Below are positions 50,933 to 59,654 of a DNA stretch of 64,000 nt, one piece after another. Positions within the stretch are counted from its first letter, which is position 1. The number at the start of each line of letters is the position of its first letter. Made by a program: the position numbers and the translations under genes. The notes beneath the pieces are model-generated. The model did not search any database, was not told the origin of the DNA, and worked only from the letters and a program-made list of their open reading frames with translations. Origin of the DNA: SBBG01 sp033717875 (GTDB lineage: Bacteria > Pseudomonadota > Gammaproteobacteria > Ga0077554 > Ga007554); contig JADDKJ010000011.1 in assembly GCA_033717875.1 (NCBI GenBank), positions 24,950-88,949 of the forward strand, written 5' to 3'.

Positions 50933-51365
50933 CACTCTGCGAACAGGATCGCGGGTTTTCCTCGATTCCGCTGTGCTAATCTATTTTCTCGAAGAAAATC
51001 CCAGGTATCTACCTTCGGTAAACGCGCTATTTAAGCGAATTGCAGAACGCGGCCTATATGGCATAGCATCCTATCTCACGCTCATGGAAGTCATAGTCAA
51101 ACCGCTTAAGGAAAAGCGGCCGGACCTTGTCGAGAGGTACCGCGACATCCTCCTCAACAATGACAGCTTGACTGTTTTCCCTATGGAACGGGTTGTGGCT
51201 GAAAAGGCGGCGACTCTACGCGCATCCCATCAAAATCTAAAAACACCCGATGCCATCCAACTTGCAACCGCGATGGTACACGGCACGGATGCCTTCCTGA
51301 CGAACGACAATCGACTTACCGCAGTGCGCGGAATAAGGGTAATCGTTCTAGATGATCACATATGA
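50922..51365 (+). CDS. PIN-domain toxin
   Basis: About 147 residues from the ATG at 50922, with AAAGGAG upstream inside the antitoxin gene. PIN residues: Asp15 in RVFLDSAVLIYFLEEN, Glu in YLTLMEVIVKPL, Asp in KTPDAIQLATAM and Asn-Asp in AFLTNDNRL. It is a likely RNase held in check by the antitoxin. A short GGAACCTCTGA-type hairpin follows the stop. Confidence 0.88.
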   Translation: MLSDTLRTGSRVFLDSAVLIYFLEENPRYLPSVNALFKRIAERGLYGIASYLTLMEVIVKPLKEKRPDLVERYRDILLNNDSLTVFPMERVVAEKAATLRASHQNLKTPDAIQLATAMVHGTDAFLTNDNRLTAVRGIRVIVLDDHI

Positions 51366-51366
51366 G

Positions 51367-51391
51367 AAACCTCTGATGTGTCAGAGCTTCC
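51367..51391. terminator. short AACCTCTGA hairpin (copy 4)
   Basis: AAACCTCTGA-TGTG-TCAGAGCTTCC, the smallest member of the family at 6931, 19227 and 22356, directly after the PIN toxin stop. It may end that operon. Confidence 0.5.
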
Positions 51392-51424
51392 ATAAAACTA
51401 CTGGGTCACACATCTTTCCACCCG

Positions 51425-51453
51425 CTTGAATCCCCCTCCTCCCATCCCCATCT
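51425..51453 (+). promoter_or_regulatory. sigma-32 heat-shock promoter of clpB
   Basis: CTTGAAT (51425-51431), 14-bp spacer, CCCCATCT (51446-51453): close to the consensus CTTGAAA-N11-16-CCCCATNT, and 38 bp upstream of the clpB ATG. Good spacing and a perfect -10. Confidence 0.8.
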
Positions 51454-51490
51454 AACCTCCAACATTACTCAAAAACCAAGAGGTTAACCC

Positions 51491-54085
51491 ATGCGAATGG
51501 ACAAACTGACCAGTAAGTTCCAGATGGCGCTGGCTGACGCCCAGAGTCTGGCGGTCGGCCGCGACCACCAGTTCATCGAGCCGGTGCATGTGATGACGGC
51601 CCTGCTTGATCAGGAGGGGGGCACGGTGCGCTCCCTACTGACCCAGGGCGATGTCAACATCAATACCCTGCGCTCGCGGCTCGGCGAGGCGCTGGATCGC
51701 CTGTCCAAGGTGGAAGGCGCGGCGGGCGAGGTGCACATCTCCAACGATCTCGCCCGGTTACTCAACATCACGGACAAACTGGCCCAGCAGCGCAAGGACA
51801 AATTCATTTCCAGCGAGCTGTTCGTGCTGGCCGCCCTGGAAGACAAGGGCGCACTGGGCGAGCTGCTGCGCAAGGCGGGCGCGGCCAAGGGGTCCATCGA
51901 ACAGGCCATCGAAAAGATGCGCGGCGGCCAGAAGGTGAATGATCTCGGCGCCGAAGACCAGCGTCAGGCTTTGCAGAAATACACCATCGATTTCACCGAG
52001 CGCGCCGAACAGGGCAAGCTCGACCCGGTGATCGGGCGCGATGACGAGATTCGCCGCACCATCCAGGTTTTGCAGCGCCGCACCAAGAACAACCCGGTGC
52101 TGATCGGCGAACCGGGCGTGGGCAAAACCGCCATCGCCGAGGGTCTGGCGCAGCGCATCGTCAACGGCGAGGTGCCGGAAGGCTTGAAGGACAAGCGTCT
52201 GCTGTCCCTGGACATGGGCGCGCTGATCGCCGGCGCCAAATTCCGCGGCGAGTTCGAGGAACGCCTCAAGGCCGTGCTCAACGATGTCGCCAAACAGGAA
52301 GGGCGCGTCATCCTGTTCATCGACGAGCTGCACACCATGGTCGGCGCCGGCAAGGCCGAGGGCGCGATGGATGCCGGCAACATGCTCAAGCCCGCGCTCG
52401 CGCGCGGCGAGCTGCACTGCATCGGCGCGACCACGCTTGACGAATACCGCGAATACGTCGAGAAAGACGCCGCCCTGGAACGCCGTTTTCAGAAGGTGCT
52501 GGTGGATGAGCCGTCACGGGAGGATACCATCGCCATCCTGCGCGGCCTGAAGGAAAAATACGAGGTGCACCACGGCGTCGAAATCACCGACCCGGCGATC
52601 GTCGCCGCCGCCACCCTGTCGCACCGCTACATCACCGACCGCAAGCTGCCGGACAAGGCCATCGACCTGATCGACGAGGCCGCCAGCCGCATCCGCATGG
52701 AGATCGACTCCAAACCCGAGGAGATGGACAAGCTCGAACGCCGACTGATCCAGCTCAAGATCGAACGCGAGGCGCTCAAGAAGGAGACCGACGAGGCGTC
52801 GAAAAAGCGCCTGGACGTGCTGCAAGGCGAAATCGACAAAGTGGAGCGCGAATACAGCGAACTGGAAGAGATCTGGAAGGCGGAAAAAGCCGCCCTGCAA
52901 GGCACCCAGCACATCAAGGAAGCCCTGGAGCAAGTGCGCCTCGAGCTGGAAACGGCGCGGCGCGCCGGCGATCTGGCGCGCATGTCGGAACTGCAATACG
53001 GCCGCATCCCCGAACTGGAACGGCAGCTCGACATGGCGGCGCAGGCCGAGATGCACGAGATGAAACTGCTGCGCAACAGAGTCACCGAGGAAGAAATCGC
53101 CGAAGTGGTCTCGAAATGGACCGGCATCCCGGTATCGAAAATGCTGGAAGGCGAGCGCGAAAAGCTGCTGCGCATGGAAGAGACACTGGGCAAGCGCGTC
53201 GTCGGGCAAACGGAGGCGGTGAAAGCGGTGTCCGACGCCATCCGCCGCGCGCGCGCCGGCCTGTCCGACCCCAACCGCCCCAACGGCTCATTCCTGTTCC
53301 TCGGCCCCACCGGCGTGGGCAAGACCGAGCTGACCAAGGCACTGGCGTCATTCCTGTTCGACACCGAGGAAGCCATGGTGCGCATCGACATGTCGGAGTT
53401 CATGGAAAAGCACTCCGTGGCCCGGCTGATCGGCGCCCCGCCCGGCTATGTCGGCTACGAAGAAGGCGGTTACCTCACCGAAGCGGTGCGCCGCAAGCCC
53501 TATTCGGTGATCCTGCTCGACGAGGTGGAAAAGGCCCATCCCGACGTATTCAACGTACTGCTGCAAGTGCTCGACGACGGCCGCCTCACCGACGGCCAGG
53601 GCCGCACCGTGGACTTTCGCAACACCGTGATCGTGATGACCTCCAACCTGGGATCACAGCTCATCCAGGAGCTTGCCGGAGAGGAAAACTACGCCGCCAT
53701 GAGGGGCGCCGTGATGGGCGTCGTCGAAAAACACTTCCGCCCCGAATTCCTCAACCGCATCGATGAAGTGGTGGTGTTCCACCCGCTCGGGCGCGAACAG
53801 ATCCGCTCCATCACCACCATCCAGACCGAGTACCTGCGCAAACGCCTGCGCGAACGCGACATGGACATTCAGTTCACCGAAGCCGCGCTCGATAAACTCG
53901 GCGAAGCCGGCTTCGATCCGGTTTATGGCGCACGGCCACTCAAGCGTGCCATACAGCAGATGCTGGAAAACCCACTGGCGCAGGAGATTCTTGGAGCGCA
54001 TTTCGGGCCGGGGGATGTGATTCGAGTGGATCTGGAGGGGGCGAGGGTGGTGTTTGAGAAGGTGACCGCCAAGGCGGCAAGTTGA
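51491..54085 (+). CDS. clpB: disaggregase ClpB (Hsp100)
   Basis: 864 residues. It threads aggregated proteins with DnaK. N domain (1-145) opening MRMDKLTSKFQMALADAQSLAVG, first AAA+ module with GEPGVGKTAIAEG (about 205-217), the ClpB coiled-coil M domain (about 410-525), second AAA+ module with GPTGVGKTELTKALA (about 604-618) and the C-terminal domain. Length is normal, and the start is fixed by similarity and AAGAGG upstream. Confidence 0.98.
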   Translation: MRMDKLTSKFQMALADAQSLAVGRDHQFIEPVHVMTALLDQEGGTVRSLLTQGDVNINTLRSRLGEALDRLSKVEGAAGEVHISNDLARLLNITDKLAQQRKDKFISSELFVLAALEDKGALGELLRKAGAAKGSIEQAIEKMRGGQKVNDLGAEDQRQALQKYTIDFTERAEQGKLDPVIGRDDEIRRTIQVLQRRTKNNPVLIGEPGVGKTAIAEGLAQRIVNGEVPEGLKDKRLLSLDMGALIAGAKFRGEFEERLKAVLNDVAKQEGRVILFIDELHTMVGAGKAEGAMDAGNMLKPALARGELHCIGATTLDEYREYVEKDAALERRFQKVLVDEPSREDTIAILRGLKEKYEVHHGVEITDPAIVAAATLSHRYITDRKLPDKAIDLIDEAASRIRMEIDSKPEEMDKLERRLIQLKIEREALKKETDEASKKRLDVLQGEIDKVEREYSELEEIWKAEKAALQGTQHIKEALEQVRLELETARRAGDLARMSELQYGRIPELERQLDMAAQAEMHEMKLLRNRVTEEEIAEVVSKWTGIPVSKMLEGEREKLLRMEETLGKRVVGQTEAVKAVSDAIRRARAGLSDPNRPNGSFLFLGPTGVGKTELTKALASFLFDTEEAMVRIDMSEFMEKHSVARLIGAPPGYVGYEEGGYLTEAVRRKPYSVILLDEVEKAHPDVFNVLLQVLDDGRLTDGQGRTVDFRNTVIVMTSNLGSQLIQELAGEENYAAMRGAVMGVVEKHFRPEFLNRIDEVVVFHPLGREQIRSITTIQTEYLRKRLRERDMDIQFTEAALDKLGEAGFDPVYGARPLKRAIQQMLENPLAQEILGAHFGPGDVIRVDLEGARVVFEKVTAKAAS

Positions 54086-54101
54086 AGCCGCGACTTGGAA
54101 A

Positions 54102-54136
54102 AACAGGTCCTGCGGTTTCGTACCGCAGGGCCTGTT
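54102..54136 (+). terminator. hairpin after clpB
   Basis: AACAGGTCCTGCGGT-TTCGT-ACCGCAGGGCCTGTT is a 14-15 bp stem with one mismatch, 17 bp after the stop, followed by TTGAATTTATC. A likely clpB terminator without a strong T-run. The rest of the 171-bp gap shows nothing else. Confidence 0.65.
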
Positions 54137-54256
54137 GAATTTATCGAAATTGCACCAACCAAACAACCCCGATCATCAGTTAGGCCACACACCAGAAAGC
54201 GCCAACGACACAATCAGATTGTTCATCAGGCATATCGGCCAATCGACACTCTTGGC

Positions 54257-54760
54257 TCAATCGTCTATCTGGGTCAGATGTTCCCGAAACCCGTCGACCG
54301 GATACTGATACCTCACCGCATTTAAGAGAGTGCGGTTCAACCGCTGGTGCAGGTCAACCAAGTCAACCTGGGTCAGTCCACTGGCATGCGCCACATGCAC
54401 CTCGATCTGAAATCGGATGTCATTCATCGAACCCAGCACACTGCGGCTGCTGGACCGCGTGAAACGGACCGTGCGGCACGCCTCCAACGCGCGCTCGATC
54501 AAATGTTGCGGAAACCCCTCCCACAGCAGCGCCTTGAACAGCCGCTGGCCGAACATCTGATCCAACAGCGCGAAATCCGGCTTCCTCAGGCCCGGCACGA
54601 ACACGGAATACAGGGTTGCGTCATGCGTGAACAGCACGCACTTGCGCCGGTCGATGCGCAGCACGTTGGCGTGCCAGGATTCGCCGGTAGCGACCTGATC
54701 GATGAGACTGGAGGGAAGTTCCGCAAGCAGTTTTTTCGTACAGTGGATCAGTGTTGGCAT
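54257..54760 (-). CDS. DUF6933 protein
   Basis: 167 residues beginning MPTLIHCTKKLLAELP, the opening of the DUF6933 family, with conserved GESWHANVLRIDRRKCVLFTHDATLYSVFVPGL. Function unknown; proteins of this type are scattered in accessory regions. It lies at the edge of the restriction island, next to a truncated palindrome copy at its upstream side. Confidence 0.75.
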   Translation of the reverse strand: MPTLIHCTKKLLAELPSSLIDQVATGESWHANVLRIDRRKCVLFTHDATLYSVFVPGLRKPDFALLDQMFGQRLFKALLWEGFPQHLIERALEACRTVRFTRSSSRSVLGSMNDIRFQIEVHVAHASGLTQVDLVDLHQRLNRTLLNAVRYQYPVDGFREHLTQIDD

Positions 54761-54774
54761 GGCTGGTTATTCAA

Positions 54775-54811
54775 TCCAGATTATCCATTAGCGGTCGTAG
54801 CGAGAATGACT
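54775..54811. mobile_element. truncated long-palindrome element, copy 5
   Basis: CCAGATTATCCATTAG then CGGTCGTAGCGAGAATGACT: the outer arm matches copies 3 and 4 (25955, 48217), while GCGAGAATGACT matches copies 1 and 2 (10788, 17873). Only the left 37 bp remain. It stands between the DUF6933 gene and hsdR, at the island boundary. Confidence 0.75.
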
Positions 54812-54829
54812 GATCCCACCCATTCATCC

Positions 54830-57800
54830 TTACTTCGTCCACTCCTCCGAAAGTCGCTCCGCCTGGTCGAGTACCAGGCGTATCGCCTCTTCCTGCCTAT
54901 CTGGCGGGTACTTGTATCGGCGCAAGGTAATACGCACCAGGTTGCGCAGCCGCGCGCGAACGCTCTCGCGCTTCTGCCAGTCCACCGTAGTGCTATTGCG
55001 CAGTTTCTCGGTCAATTCGTGAGCGATTTTCTTAAGCATCTCGTCGCCAAGTTGGCGCACGGCGCTCTCGTTATCCGCCAAGGCATCGTAGAAGGCCAGC
55101 TCCGATTCATTCAGACCGAGGCTCTCTCCGCGCTTAGCCGCCTCGCGGAACTCCTTAGCCATCTGAATCAGCTCTTCAATGACCTGGGCGCTTTCGATGA
55201 CGCGGCTGCGGTAGCGATTCAGCGCCGCCAGCAGCCGATCACTGAACTTCTTCTCCAGGATCACATTGGTCCGGCTGCGGGATTTGATTTCGTCATTGAG
55301 CAGTTTTTGCAGAAGCTCGACGGCAAAGTTGCGCTGTGGCAACTGGCGCACCTCTTCCAGAAAGGCATCGGAGAGGATGCCGATGTTTGGCCGTCCCAGC
55401 CCGGCCAGCTTGAAGATGTCCTCGACGCCTTCGGCCACGACGGCGTTGTCGAGAATCTGCCTGAGCACAGCATGCTTCTTGTCTTCCGATAACTTCTTGT
55501 CGGCCTCGGTCGCCTTGGCGATCACGCTTTTGATGGCCTGGAAGAAGGCGATTTCTTCGCGCAGTTCTATCGCCTCATCCCATGTGCCGCACAAAGAAAA
55601 TGCCTTGGTAATCGCAAGCACCACGTCGAACCAGCGCTTCTTGCCGTCTTCCAGCCCCAGCACAAAGTTGGCCGCGGGAAGCAATAGCCCCGTGGCCTGG
55701 GTCCGGTATGCGGCGTAGTCGAAGCCGTGCAACAGCCCGCGCGCCACCTCCATCAGCTCCTTGAGCTTGGCCAGCGCCTCGGCCGAGTCGAGTGTCGGCT
55801 GGCCCTTGCCATGACTTTCGGTGTAGGTCTTGAGCGCGCGGCGCAGCTCGGCGGCAATGCCGATGTAGTCCACCACCAAGCCGCCTTCCTTGTCGCGGAA
55901 TACGCGATTCACGCGCGCGATAGCCTGCATCAGATTGTGGTCGCGCATGGGTTTGTCCACGTACATCGTGTGCAGGCACGGTACGTCGAAGCCGGTAAGC
56001 CACATATCGCGAACGATCACCAGCTTCAGCGGATCTTTGGGATTCTTGAAACGCTTTTCCAGTTGCTTCTTGGTGGTGGCGTTGTAGATGTGAGGCTGCA
56101 AGAGTTCTTTATCCGCCGCCGAGCCCGTCATCACGACTTTGATCGCGCCTTGTGCCGGGTCGGCGCTGTGCCATTCCGGCCGCAAAGCCACAATGGCGTT
56201 GTACAGGTGGACGCAAATCTCGCGGCTCATCGTCACGATCATGCCCTTGCCTTCCACTGCCGCGTTGCGCGCCTCGAAGTGCTGCACAATGTCCGCCGCA
56301 ACTTGCCTGATACGCGGCTCGGCCCCGACCAGCTTCTCCAGCGCGGCCCACCTGGTCTTGGCCGCCTCGCGCAGGGCGACGCTCTCTTCGTCCTCGAAAA
56401 TTTCCTCGACTTGATCGCTGAGCTGTTCTATCTCTGCCTGATTGATATCCAACTTGGCCAAACAGCTTTCGTAGTAAATCGGAACGGTCGCGCCATCGTC
56501 CACCGCATCCTGAATGTCGTAGACACTGACGTAATCGCCGAATACCGCGCGGGTGTCCTTGTCGTCGGTCTCCACTGGCGTACCGGTAAAACCGACAAAG
56601 GTCGCGTTGGGCAAGGCATCGCGCAGATGCTTGGCAAAGCCGTATTTGTATTTGCCTGTCTTCTTGTCCAGCACCGCGTTGAAGCCATACTGCGAGCGGT
56701 GCGCCTCGTCGGCGATGACGACGACGTTGGTTCTATCCGTCAAACGCGGGAATTGGTACTCATCTTTCTCGGGCGAGAACTTTTGCACCGTTGTAAAAAT
56801 GATTCCGCCGGATGGCCGCCCATTCAGCAGTTCGCGCAGCTGGTCGCGGTCTTCGGCCTGTTGCGGTGTTTCCTTCAACAGCGATCTCGCACCCGCAAAG
56901 GTCTGGAACAACTGCCCATCCAAATCGTTGCGGTCGGTGACAACGACCATCGTCGGGTTCTGCATTTCGGGCTGCTGCATCAGCTTACCGGTGAAACACA
57001 CCATGGAAATGCTCTTGCCCGAGCCCTGGGTATGCCAGACGATGCCGCCCTTGCGCGAGCCGGGCACCACTCGCTTGCCGTAGGTGGCGCGTTCTTCCTC
57101 TGCCTTGTTCGCCGCAGCCTGCGGCTGCGTGGCCGCGATCACCGTGGCCCGCACCGCCTCGCGCACGGCGTGGAACTGGTGATACCCGGCGATCTTCTTG
57201 ATGATGCCGTCGTCGCCCTGCTCGAACAGAATGAAGTAGCGCAGATAGTCCAGCAGCAACTCGGGGGCGAAGAAGCCGCGCACCACTTTCTCCAGCTCAA
57301 ACTCCAGCAACGGCCGGTCGTTCTCGTTGCGCAGCGTGCGCCATGGCAGAAACCGCTCCCGATCCGCCGTCAGCGAACCCACGCGCGCATGCAGGCCATC
57401 CGAAATCACCAGCGTCTCGTTGAACACGAACAAGTCGGTAATTTCGGCCTTGTAGGTTTCCAGTTGATTGAATGCCGACCAGATATCCGCCTGCTCGGAT
57501 GCCGTATTCTTGAGCTCGATCACCGCTATGGGAATGCCGTTGATGAAGCACACCAAATCGGGCCGGCGCGGCTGCTTGGTGCCTTGCACCGTGTACTGAT
57601 TTACCACCAGAAACTGGTTCTGGTCCGGATGCTCGAAGTCGATCAGGCGCACGCGGTCGCCGCGCTTCACGCCGTTAATCTCCACCTCCACAGGCACGCC
57701 ATCGAGCAGGGTTTCGTGAAAACTGCGGTTGCTTTGTATAACCGAAGGCTCATGCAGTTTGGCGACACGGTGCAACACCTCTTCCAGCACGGCATCGGGC

Positions 57801-57976
57801 ACATCCGGATTCAAACGGTTCAGCGCATCAAACAAGCGCCCTTGCAACAACACCTGGCGGTAATCGGCGCGCTCGGGCATATCACCGTCCGGGGCGATGT
57901 CCGGACCAAAGCGGTATTCCCAGCCGAAATCCTGGAACCACGTTAAACAAAGTTGTTCGAGGTCGTCTTCAGTCAT
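54830..57976 (-). CDS. hsdR: type I restriction endonuclease subunit R
   Basis: 1048 residues. The N-terminal PD-(D/E)xK nuclease has Asp140 in RRPDLVCF and Glu154/Lys156 in AVIELK. The helicase motor follows: TQGSGKS (316-322), DEAH (423-426) and VGFTGTPVE (motif III); the C-terminal helical region joins the enzyme core. Full length. It would translocate and cut DNA lacking the HsdM/HsdS methylation. hsdS lies upstream in the same direction, with accessory genes between; hsdM is not in the window. Confidence 0.96.
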   Translation of the reverse strand: MTEDDLEQLCLTWFQDFGWEYRFGPDIAPDGDMPERADYRQVLLQGRLFDALNRLNPDVPDAVLEEVLHRVAKLHEPSVIQSNRSFHETLLDGVPVEVEINGVKRGDRVRLIDFEHPDQNQFLVVNQYTVQGTKQPRRPDLVCFINGIPIAVIELKNTASEQADIWSAFNQLETYKAEITDLFVFNETLVISDGLHARVGSLTADRERFLPWRTLRNENDRPLLEFELEKVVRGFFAPELLLDYLRYFILFEQGDDGIIKKIAGYHQFHAVREAVRATVIAATQPQAAANKAEEERATYGKRVVPGSRKGGIVWHTQGSGKSISMVCFTGKLMQQPEMQNPTMVVVTDRNDLDGQLFQTFAGARSLLKETPQQAEDRDQLRELLNGRPSGGIIFTTVQKFSPEKDEYQFPRLTDRTNVVVIADEAHRSQYGFNAVLDKKTGKYKYGFAKHLRDALPNATFVGFTGTPVETDDKDTRAVFGDYVSVYDIQDAVDDGATVPIYYESCLAKLDINQAEIEQLSDQVEEIFEDEESVALREAAKTRWAALEKLVGAEPRIRQVAADIVQHFEARNAAVEGKGMIVTMSREICVHLYNAIVALRPEWHSADPAQGAIKVVMTGSAADKELLQPHIYNATTKKQLEKRFKNPKDPLKLVIVRDMWLTGFDVPCLHTMYVDKPMRDHNLMQAIARVNRVFRDKEGGLVVDYIGIAAELRRALKTYTESHGKGQPTLDSAEALAKLKELMEVARGLLHGFDYAAYRTQATGLLLPAANFVLGLEDGKKRWFDVVLAITKAFSLCGTWDEAIELREEIAFFQAIKSVIAKATEADKKLSEDKKHAVLRQILDNAVVAEGVEDIFKLAGLGRPNIGILSDAFLEEVRQLPQRNFAVELLQKLLNDEIKSRSRTNVILEKKFSDRLLAALNRYRSRVIESAQVIEELIQMAKEFREAAKRGESLGLNESELAFYDALADNESAVRQLGDEMLKKIAHELTEKLRNSTTVDWQKRESVRARLRNLVRITLRRYKYPPDRQEEAIRLVLDQAERLSEEWTK

Positions 57977-58076
57977 TTCACGTCCGCCGGGGTTTGCGTC
58001 TAAATAAACTACTCGTTAAATATCAATATGTTATAAGGTGGCCGCCCGCTTTGTCGTGTTGGCATCTAAATAAGCC

Positions 58077-59486
58077 TCACGCCCAGAATGGCACGTAACG
58101 GGCGTAGCGTTTGGAAGCGGCATTAGGGTTATCGAGCTTCACTAAACCCGCATCGATCGTGTCCCGAATGATCCGGGAGGCAGATTCCGCCTTGTCCTCC
58201 GGCAATTTGAAACGCTCGCGCAAGCTTTGATTCGACATCTTTTCGCCCATCACATACCGCAAGCAGCAATGCTGATAGCAAGCCCGAATGCGATCCTGCC
58301 TTTCCATTTCGTCGAATGGTTTTGGCCCAAAGATGCTGACAACGGTGCGACGATAACCGGAACGAAAATCCGGCGCGGGCAATTGATACACCTCTGCCGC
58401 CTCGACCACCCGGTCGACTCCGCTGCTTTTCTCCTCGCAGATATGGAAGCGCCGCATCAAGTCCGCCAGCCGCTCATTGCGTGACTGATAGCCGTCAATA
58501 AAACGTTCGAGGGGAACAATGGGATCGCCTGGATTCGAGATTTCAACCCGGTTGCTGTAGACCTCCACCATCACCGATGCACCGCTGACGGCCATATCCT
58601 GGTGAATCAGCGCATTGGCGATCAGCTCTCGAATCACCACCTCCGGAACCAGCTTGGCCTCTTTGCGCAAGGCATCTTCAATCACCTCGTTCTGGGGCAA
58701 TTGGTTCATGACGAATTGCACCAGCCCTTGAAACCCTACGGCATAACCCTTGGCGCCGGTTTGGTCCAGCCGCGTATCCAGCTTGGAGGTGCCGGTGTAA
58801 ACGACTACCCGTGGCGCCTTGCGTGCCAAGTCCGGGAAATCATCCAGCTTCTTGGCGAGCAGCAAACCGCCCAGCCGCCGAATGGCATATTGGCCATTCA
58901 CCTGATCGACCAAGCGTTCACGCATCAGCCGGTCGATCACACCGGCGCGATCCGTCGGGTAAGGCAGCTTGAGCAGCTCGAAGAACGTCTGCGTATCCAG
59001 CAGCTCCACCACCTGCTGCGCATCGAGGCCGGTCTTCGAATGTTCCTCCAGCCAGTCCGGCTCGCCCTCGGCGAATATGCGACGCAGTTGATTCTCGCTC
59101 ATGGGCACCAGTGCCTCGCCGGAGCGCATCAGATACTTGCCATCCAAGTGATACGCCGTGCCGCGCGGCCGCGAGGGAATATGGAACACCACGACCCGCC
59201 CATCGGGATGCGCTACCTCTTCGATGTCCACGCGAAAGCCGACCGCCTGAAACAACTTTTCCGCCATGCTCACCGGATCGGAAAATGCCTGCGTGCCGAC
59301 CACCTGCCGTGGCGGCTTGTCGGCGATGCCCAGCAACAAAAGTCCGCCACCTTCATTCGCCAATGCCACGCAGTACTCGTACAGCTTGCGGTTGTCGAAT
59401 TGGTTCTTTGCTTCCTTGAACTCAAGCCGCTGGTGTTCGGAGGGGGACTGCCGCCAGAGGTTGATTTGCTCGGGTGTCGTTGTCAT
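58077..59486 (-). CDS. AlbA_2/Schlafen-domain protein in the restriction island
   Basis: 469 residues. An N-terminal AlbA_2 (Schlafen-like) domain with HQRLEFKEAKN (about 18-28) and ALANEGGGLLLLGIAD, an ATPase-like C-terminal segment with RELIANALIHQDMAVSGASVMVEVY (about 290-315), and a winged-helix end. Such proteins are recurrent inserts in type I restriction loci. The start overlaps the stop of a 48-aa hsdR-like fragment by 4 nt, so translation is coupled. Confidence 0.85.
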   Translation of the reverse strand: MTTTPEQINLWRQSPSEHQRLEFKEAKNQFDNRKLYEYCVALANEGGGLLLLGIADKPPRQVVGTQAFSDPVSMAEKLFQAVGFRVDIEEVAHPDGRVVVFHIPSRPRGTAYHLDGKYLMRSGEALVPMSENQLRRIFAEGEPDWLEEHSKTGLDAQQVVELLDTQTFFELLKLPYPTDRAGVIDRLMRERLVDQVNGQYAIRRLGGLLLAKKLDDFPDLARKAPRVVVYTGTSKLDTRLDQTGAKGYAVGFQGLVQFVMNQLPQNEVIEDALRKEAKLVPEVVIRELIANALIHQDMAVSGASVMVEVYSNRVEISNPGDPIVPLERFIDGYQSRNERLADLMRRFHICEEKSSGVDRVVEAAEVYQLPAPDFRSGYRRTVVSIFGPKPFDEMERQDRIRACYQHCCLRYVMGEKMSNQSLRERFKLPEDKAESASRIIRDTIDAGLVKLDNPNAASKRYARYVPFWA

Positions 59487-59629
59487 TGTTTTTCGGCCTT
59501 CATCGCGCCCAGCATTTTACCAAGCTCGAACCCATCGCCATCTGGGGCGATGTCCGGGCCGTGGCGGTATTCCAAGCCAGTATCCTGGAACCAGGCGAGT
59601 GTGAGTTGTTCGAGGTCAACCTCGGTCAT
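59483..59629 (-). pseudogene. 48-residue duplicate of the HsdR N-terminus
   Basis: From the ATG at 59629: MTEVDLEQLTLAWFQD then TGLEYRHGPDIAPDGD, nearly identical to HsdR residues 1-32, after which it diverges (FELGKMLGAMKAEKQ) and stops. The DNA is about 78% alike to the hsdR 5' end over roughly 95 bp. It has an AGGCGG ribosome site and ATGA overlap with the AlbA_2 gene. It may be a relic that now serves to couple translation. Confidence 0.8.
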
Positions 59630-59654
59630 TTGTAGCCGCCTAGCTCTTTGCTTT

